Shown here: in pieces, positions 58,896 through 64,000 of the stretch | Layout of the letters: every line of letters starts with the position of its first letter | Numbering within the stretch: the stretch's first letter is position 1 | Assembly: GCF_004379255.2 (NCBI RefSeq) | Contig: NC_056042.1 | Location: forward strand, 11,269,901 to 11,333,900 | Origin: Salvia splendens | Lineage: Eukaryota > Streptophyta > Magnoliopsida > Lamiales > Lamiaceae | Reading direction: 5' to 3' | Length of the DNA stretch: 64,000 nt | Made by a program: the position numbers and the translations under genes | The notes under the pieces: generated by a model | Database searches by the model: none | The model's input: the letters and a program-made list of their open reading frames with translations, nothing else | Told to the model about the DNA's origin: nothing

Positions 58896-59782
58896 GAATC
58901 TCCAGAAGAGATGAAATGCCGCAATTCCCGGTGATCGTTTGTGAAATTTTTGATGTTTGGGGAATGGACTTCATGGGTCCATTTCCATCATACATACTAG
59001 TGGCAGTGGATTATGTTTCGAAATGGATAGAAGCCAAGGCGACCACATCTTGCGAAGCTAAGGAGGTATCGAAGTTTCTTAGAGCTAATGTCTTCAATCG
59101 GTACGGAGTGCCCAGAGCTATAATATCTGACAATGGGACGCATTTCCGCAACCGGACTATTGAAGCTTTGGTGAGAAAGTATGGCGTCCACCGCAGATTG
59201 TCTACACCTTATCATCCTCAATCTAGCGGCCAGGCAGAAATATCAAACAGAGAAATCAAAGCGATCCTGGAAAAAACGGTGAATCCGTCGAGGAAAGACT
59301 GGAGCAAGAGAACTGATGATGCATTATGGGCATACAGAACAGCGTATAAAACGCCCATTGGAATGTCTCCTTACAGGTTAGTATTCGGTAAGATGTCTCA
59401 CTTGCCGGTGGGAATTGAGCACAAGGCGTACTGGGCGGTCAAGGAGATTAATATGAATCCTCAAGCTTGTGAGGAAGAGAGGAAACTGTAACTCCAGGAG
59501 TTGGAAGAATTGCGACTCGAATCCTATGAGTCAGCAATGTGGTACAAGGAAAAGACCAAGTTGTGGCATGATAAGAAACTCCGGACCAAGGAACTGCAAG
59601 TGGGGCAGAAGGTTCTCCTGTTCCAGTCCCGACTCAAGTTAATGCCCGGTAAGCTGAAGTCCAAATAGACTGGACCATACACTGTTGTGAGTCTGCGTGC
59701 GAACGGAGCGGTAGAAATCTAGGGAAGTTTTTCAAATTTTCGATGAACGGAGAGGTAGAAATCCAGGGAAGTTCTCCTGGGG
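58896..59782 (+). pseudogene. Array unit 10
   Basis: TAA at 59489-59491, plus two further stops in the tail (TAG 59666-59668 from a Trp codon, TAG 59720-59722 from a Gln codon). QFPV, KRTDDA, KMSHL. Confidence 0.93.
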
Positions 59783-60669
59783 GAATCTCCAGAAGAGATG
59801 AAATGCCGCAAGTCCCGGTGATCGTTTGTGAAATTTTCGATGTTTGGGGAATGGACTTCATGGGTCCATTTCCATCATACATACTAGTGGCAGTGGATTA
59901 TGTTTCGAAATGGATAGAAGCCAAGGCGCCCACATCTTGCGAAGCTAAGGAGGTATCGAAGTTTCTTAGAGCTAATGTCTTCAATCGGTACGGAGTGCCC
60001 AGAGCTATAATATCTGACAATGGGACGCATTTCCGCAACCGGACTATTGAAGCTTTGGTGAGAAAGTATGGCGTCCACCGCAGATTGTCTACACCTTATC
60101 ATCCTCAATCTAGCGGCCAGACAGAAATATCAAACAGAGAAATCAAAGGGATCCTGGAAAAAACGGTGAATCCGTCGAGGAAAGACTGGAGCAAGAGAAT
60201 TGATGATGCATTATGGGCATACAGAACAGCGTATAAAACGCCCATTGGAATGTCTCCTTACAGGTTAGTATTCGGTAAGATGTGTCACTTACCGGTGGGA
60301 ATTGAGCACAAGGCGTACTGGGCGGTCAAGGAGATTAATATGAATCCTCAAGCTTGTGAGGAAGAGAGGAAACTGCAACTCCAGGAGTTGGAAGAATTGC
60401 GACTTGAATCCTATGAGTCAGCAATGTGGTACAAGGAAAAGACCAAGTTGTGGCATGATAAGAATCTCCGGACCAAGGAACTGCAAGTGGGGCAGAAGGT
60501 TCTCCTGTTCCAGTCCCGACTCAAGTTAATGCCCGGTAAGCTGAAGTCCAAATGGACTGAACCATACACTGTTGTGAGTCTGCGTGCGAACGGAGCGGTA
60601 GAAATCCAGGGAAGTTTTTTAAATTTTCGATGAACGGAGCGGTAGAAATCCAGGGAAGTTCTCCTGGGG
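59783..60669 (+). pseudogene. Array unit 11
   Basis: Open from the ATG at 59743 to 60633 (the usual upstream start is lost to the stops in unit 10). KAPTS, GQTEIS, KWTEPY; GILE. Confidence 0.93.
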
Positions 60670-61617
60670 GAATCTCTAGAAGAGATGAAATGCCGCAAGT
60701 CCCGGTGATCGTATGTGAAATTTTCGATGTTTGGGGAATGGACTTCATGGGTCCATTTCCATCATACATACTAGAGGCAGTGGATTATGTTTCGAAATGG
60801 ATAGAAGCCAAGGCGACCACATCTTGCGAAGCTAAGGAGGTATCGAAGTTTCTTAGAGCTAATGTCTTCAATCGGTACGGAGTGCCCAGAGCTATAATAT
60901 CTGACAATGGGACGCATTTCCGCAACCGGACTATTGAAGCTTTAGTGAGAAAGTATGGCGTCCACCAGATTGTCTACACCTTATCATCCTCAATCTAGCG
61001 GCCAGGCAGAAATATCAAACAGAGAAATCAAAGCGATCCTGGAAAAAACGGTGAATCCGTCGAGGAAAGACTGGAGCAAGAGAATTGATGATGCATTATG
61101 GGCATACAGAACAGCGTATAAAACGCCCATTGGAATGTCTCCTTACAGGTTAGTATTCGGTAAGATGTGTCACTTGCCGGTGGGAATTGAGCACAAGGCG
61201 TACTGGGCGGTCAAGGAGATTAATATGAATCCTCAAGCTTGTGAGGAAGAGAGAAAACTGCAACTCCAGGAGTTGGAAGAATTGCGACTTGAATCCTATG
61301 AGTCAGCAATGTGGTACAAGGAAAAGACCAAGTTGTGGCATGATAAGAATCTCCGGACCAAGGAACTGCAAGTGGGGCAGAAGGTTCTCCTGTTCCAGTC
61401 CCGACTCAAGTTAATGCCCGGTAAGCTGAAGTCCAAATGGACTGGACCATACACTGTTGTGAGTCTGCGTGCGAACGGAGCGGTAGAAATCCAGGGAAGT
61501 TTTTCAAACTCTACTCCATTTCTTGTCAATGGCCATAGGGTAAAGGTATTTAGGGATAACTCGGAGATGTGTGTAGTGGACGAAGTTCCACTACGCGTAC
61601 TCCCTAATATCGCCTGA
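60670..61617 (+). pseudogene. Array unit 12 and authentic pol C-terminus
   Basis: Starts GAATCTCTAG as in unit 2. A 2-bp deletion near 60965 shifts the frame within the core, so the open pieces are 60630-60998 and 60955-61617. After TTTTTCAAA (61508) it continues, without junction, to the real end of Athila pol ([16 protein letters not shown] … PNIA), which matches the end of pol in element A. Confidence 0.94.
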
Positions 61618-62218
61618 TCATTCTGGGAAGTGAGTGTTCTTGGAGATTTCCTAGGTCCAGTATCGAAGAAGTTTTGTCATGGCCTGGTCTAGGGAATCTT
61701 GAGAACACTGGAACATAAATTGTAAATATTTAGTCGCTTTTAGTAAATCAAGAAAACCCAAACAAATCAAAAAACAAACAATCTTCCAAAAATATTTTTG
61801 AAATACCAGGCTCCTTAAGGAATGTTTTTTATACTGTCATACCCTAGACCCGGGGAGTCTGGCGTTTCAATTTTTAGTTTAATATTTTTCTCTAAGTGTG
61901 ATTTTGCAGAAGGAAGTTACTTGGGCAGGGAATTGAGGAGTAAAATTTTGGAGGGAGTATGCACCGGTTCGGATTTCAAAAGACACCTTTATGGGGAGGC
62001 GTACGGTCGCTAGCGTCATGCCTGCAAACCACCTGCAACAAAAACCGTCCTCGCCCATACCTATCGGATAATAACCGTGTTCTCCTTTTATTTTACTTAT
62101 TCACTCTCTCTCTCTCTACATCCGAAATTCCCCAAATTCTCTCTAGGCTTTCTCTTTTCTAACCCTAATCAAAGTAATTTCCGTCCAAGTCTGTGTAAAA
62201 AATTTTGCAGAGTTCTCC
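61618..62218 (+). other. Spacer between pol and envelope-position ORF of B
   Basis: 600 bp, non-coding, corresponding to 2655-3318 in A. It contains a TCTC microsatellite-like stretch (62104-62120). Confidence 0.6.
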
Positions 62219-64000
62219 ATGGATAACAAGCAAAGTGTCGGGAACACCTCAGGATCCGCCGATTCAAGTGCGGCAACGTTTATGGCCGAGCTATTCCAGA
62301 AATTCGGGGGTGCGGAGAAGGCGATGGAGGCATTCGCCATGTTTGCAACCGCAATGGGTAAATCCGTACAGGCTGCTCCGACTTCTAGTGTGCCACAACC
62401 GGAGGCCGTTTCAGAACCCGTCGCCGAACCTGAAATCGTTCAAGAAGTCATCGCTATTCCAGAACCCACTCCCGTACTAGAGGAGACAGCTGTTCCAGAG
62501 ACCACCACACAACCGGAGGACGTTCCAGAATCCACGACCACCAGTCCGGAACCACCCACAACAGGGGATCGTGAAGACGACTCAGATCTGGTCACAGGGT
62601 TGGAATTGTTGGTTGTGAACGAACCAAGGTTAGACTCTGCAACTGAGGGGGAAACCCTTATTTCGATTAGTGTTTCCGAGGGGGTGAATCCCGTACTCGC
62701 CAGTGAGGAATGTGTTGAGAGAGATGTTCTGAAACCGTCTGGGGAAGTCAAAGATTTTGTTGTTGATGTTAGTATTTCTGAGGGGGAAACCCCTGTTTTG
62801 AAAGAATCTGTGGGGGGGAGGCCCCTATAGTTGGTAAAGATGAGGGCGACGAGGCCCTAAATTCTGAACAAAATGTGGAGGGGGATACCCCCGAGAAACC
62901 GGTGGGTACTGAGGCCCACGTCGGAGAAGGATTTGAGGGGGTAGAGACCCCTGTTTATATTTCGGGGGCAACCCCATTGTTGTCCACGGAGGGAGATGCC
63001 CTCGATTCTGAAGTTGGCCAGGAACCCGCAAACGCTGGGGTGGATTTGATTGTGGATCTGACCGAGATCCCAGAGGAGACCGACTCACCGGTAAATCCCA
63101 GAGATGCTAGGAGGCGGGCTCGCCGGAGCCTCCTTGATGAGATTGATGAAACAGTGGAGCCGACGGAGGAAGAATTGCTAGGTCTAGAGACCGCAGCATC
63201 TGAACAAGAGAACTCTCCCAGACCTGGCAGGGGGAAGAGTGATGAGGAGAAACGCCGCCAAGCGGCTGAGAAGATAAGGAAGGGGAAACAAATTGCTTCT
63301 TCCTCGACCAAGAAGGCAAGAGGGAAGTCTACTGAATCCACACTTCCGCCGGCAGCTAAGGTGCCATATGCCGCAGAAACCGAGAGCCCCTCTGAGTCCA
63401 GCGACTCGGAAGAAGAACAAGAAGAGGAACTCAACTTTGAGCCAGCCGAAGTGTGGATAACAAACAGCTTGCTAGATGAAATGAGGAAGTTTGACGACCC
63501 AAAACGCAAGGCCATTTATAAAGAGAAGAGTACTGAGGGGAAGGTCGCTAAGTCTGGAAAGATGTATAGCTCATCGGAGCTCAAGAAGATTGCTTGCAAC
63601 GGTGAATTCAGGACTTATATCGACGCCATAGGCTTCGATTGGTTACTCAAGCACAGTACTGTCGAGGTTCCGATTGACCTGGCCCGAGAATTCTTTTCCA
63701 CCTTCTGATTTAAGTCCACTACCGATTTGGATGCTGACTCAATTAATTTCAGACTTCTCAATGAGGAACATACGATGAGCATCCGGGAATGGACCTTGCG
63801 GATGGGTTTGCTGACACGAACGGAGGACGATGAGGGCCTGTGGAATGCAAGAATGGTGGGTCCGCCGAAAATGACGCCGGGATTCAAAGCGCAAAGCGCA
63901 TGGGAGTTTTTTACTCACCCGAGGGTGGGTCAGTTTAAAACAAGCTGTTCGAAGGCACACCATATTGAGGACAGGGTCCTGCGATTTGCCCAGACTTTTA
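62219..64000 (+). pseudogene. Athila envelope-position ORF of B (runs off the window)
   Basis: ATG at 62219; 203 codons of a Pro/Glu/Val/Thr-rich N-terminus with short repeats around SEPVAEPEIVQE. A frameshift lies in a run of 7 G near 62812-62818. The next open piece runs 62875-63708, with acidic Ser/Glu stretches and a basic segment (ARRRARRSLLDEIDE). The stop at 63706-63708 is a TGA where the sister ORF of A has CGG, an Arg codon (TTFRFK). The conserved block of this protein group (TDLDADSINFRLL … IREWTLRMGL) follows and continues past the window end. It is collinear with 3319-6116. No membrane segment is visible. Confidence 0.82.

Larger units (their letters stand above)
50913..61508 (+). 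repeat. Tandem array of integrase core, 12 units, period 887 bp
   Basis: Units start (GAATCTCC or variant) at 50913, 51800, 52687, 53574, 54461, 55348, 56235, 57122, 58009, 58896, 59783 and 60670. Each has 841 bp of integrase (from just after the zinc-binding region through the GPY/F module) plus a 46-bp junction. Eleven junctions are present; the last unit instead runs into the true C-terminus. As 887 is not a multiple of 3, the frame changes at every unit. The units differ by only about 1%. From unit 4 on, variants alternate with a 1774-bp period. Confidence 0.97.
41514..64000 (+). mobile_element. Athila-type Ty3/gypsy element B with an amplified integrase (5' part; runs off the window)
   Basis: 5' LTR (41514-45732, split by a family-A fragment), tRNA-Asp primer site, gag-protease-RT-RNase H-integrase in a single frame with nonsense codons, a 12-copy integrase array, and the envelope-position ORF. 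The 3' LTR is outside the window. The target is the 3' LTR of E; the expected duplication is GCCGC (41509-41513). Confidence 0.94.

Noticed and set aside
51541..60769. Recurrent minus-strand ORFs of 74, 82 and 95 codons in every array unit
   Set aside because: They are shadows of the integrase frame, repeated only because the DNA is repeated.
50913..61508. Array seen as a CRISPR-like or gene-family cluster
   Set aside because: Units are 887 bp, directly abutting, and each is an integrase fragment; there are no spacers and no complete genes.

Overview
This window is plant nuclear heterochromatin: a transposon-on-transposon landscape with no intact host gene. The evidence is Athila-type and Tekay/Del-type Ty3/gypsy elements, a Ty1/copia element, Stowaway-like MITEs with TA duplications and CTCCCTCCGTCC-type ends, hAT and PIF/Harbinger elements, and tRNA-Asp and tRNA-iMet primer-binding sites. 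A flowering plant, probably a eudicot, fits best; I cannot name the species. Bacterial features (operons, Shine-Dalgarno sites, CRISPR) are not expected and none was seen.

Layout. 1-9463: 3' part of Athila element A (open pol, broken envelope-position ORF, 3' leader, 3' LTR), inserted in the 3' end of a second element, C (9464-10723). C itself sits beside the 3' part of a third Athila-type LTR, D (10724 to about 11878). 12094-16435: one MITE split by three later insertions (a Stowaway MITE, a Harbinger relic and a 2.8-kb Tekay solo LTR), each with its own target duplication. 16382-18464: tandem repeats and more MITEs. 18673-19854: solo LTR of family C. 20040-25395: complete but dead Ty1/copia element on the minus strand. 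It is inserted beside two exons that look like the end of an AP-1 gamma-adaptin gene. 25660-28508: MITE pair, short tandem repeats and a 697-bp hAT element. 28509-41513: degenerate Tekay/Del element E, whose RT is split by a 1715-bp hAT element that carries a 157-bp-arm inverted repeat. 41514-64000: Athila element B, inserted in the 3' LTR of E. Its 5' LTR is split by an inverted, one-LTR fragment of family A.

The outstanding feature is in B. The catalytic core and C-terminal domain of the integrase are amplified into 12 tandem copies with an 887-bp period (50913-61508). The junctions are identical patchworks of local microhomology. Most of the array (from unit 4) shows a two-unit (1774-bp) higher-order repeat. 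It looks like a satellite being born from a retrotransposon domain. Outside the array, gag-protease-RT-RNase H-integrase of B stays in one reading frame and is broken only by nonsense codons.

No gene set here works together as a cellular pathway. The coding sequences are transposon polyproteins in different stages of decay, and the order of insertion can be read from target duplications and interrupted elements.
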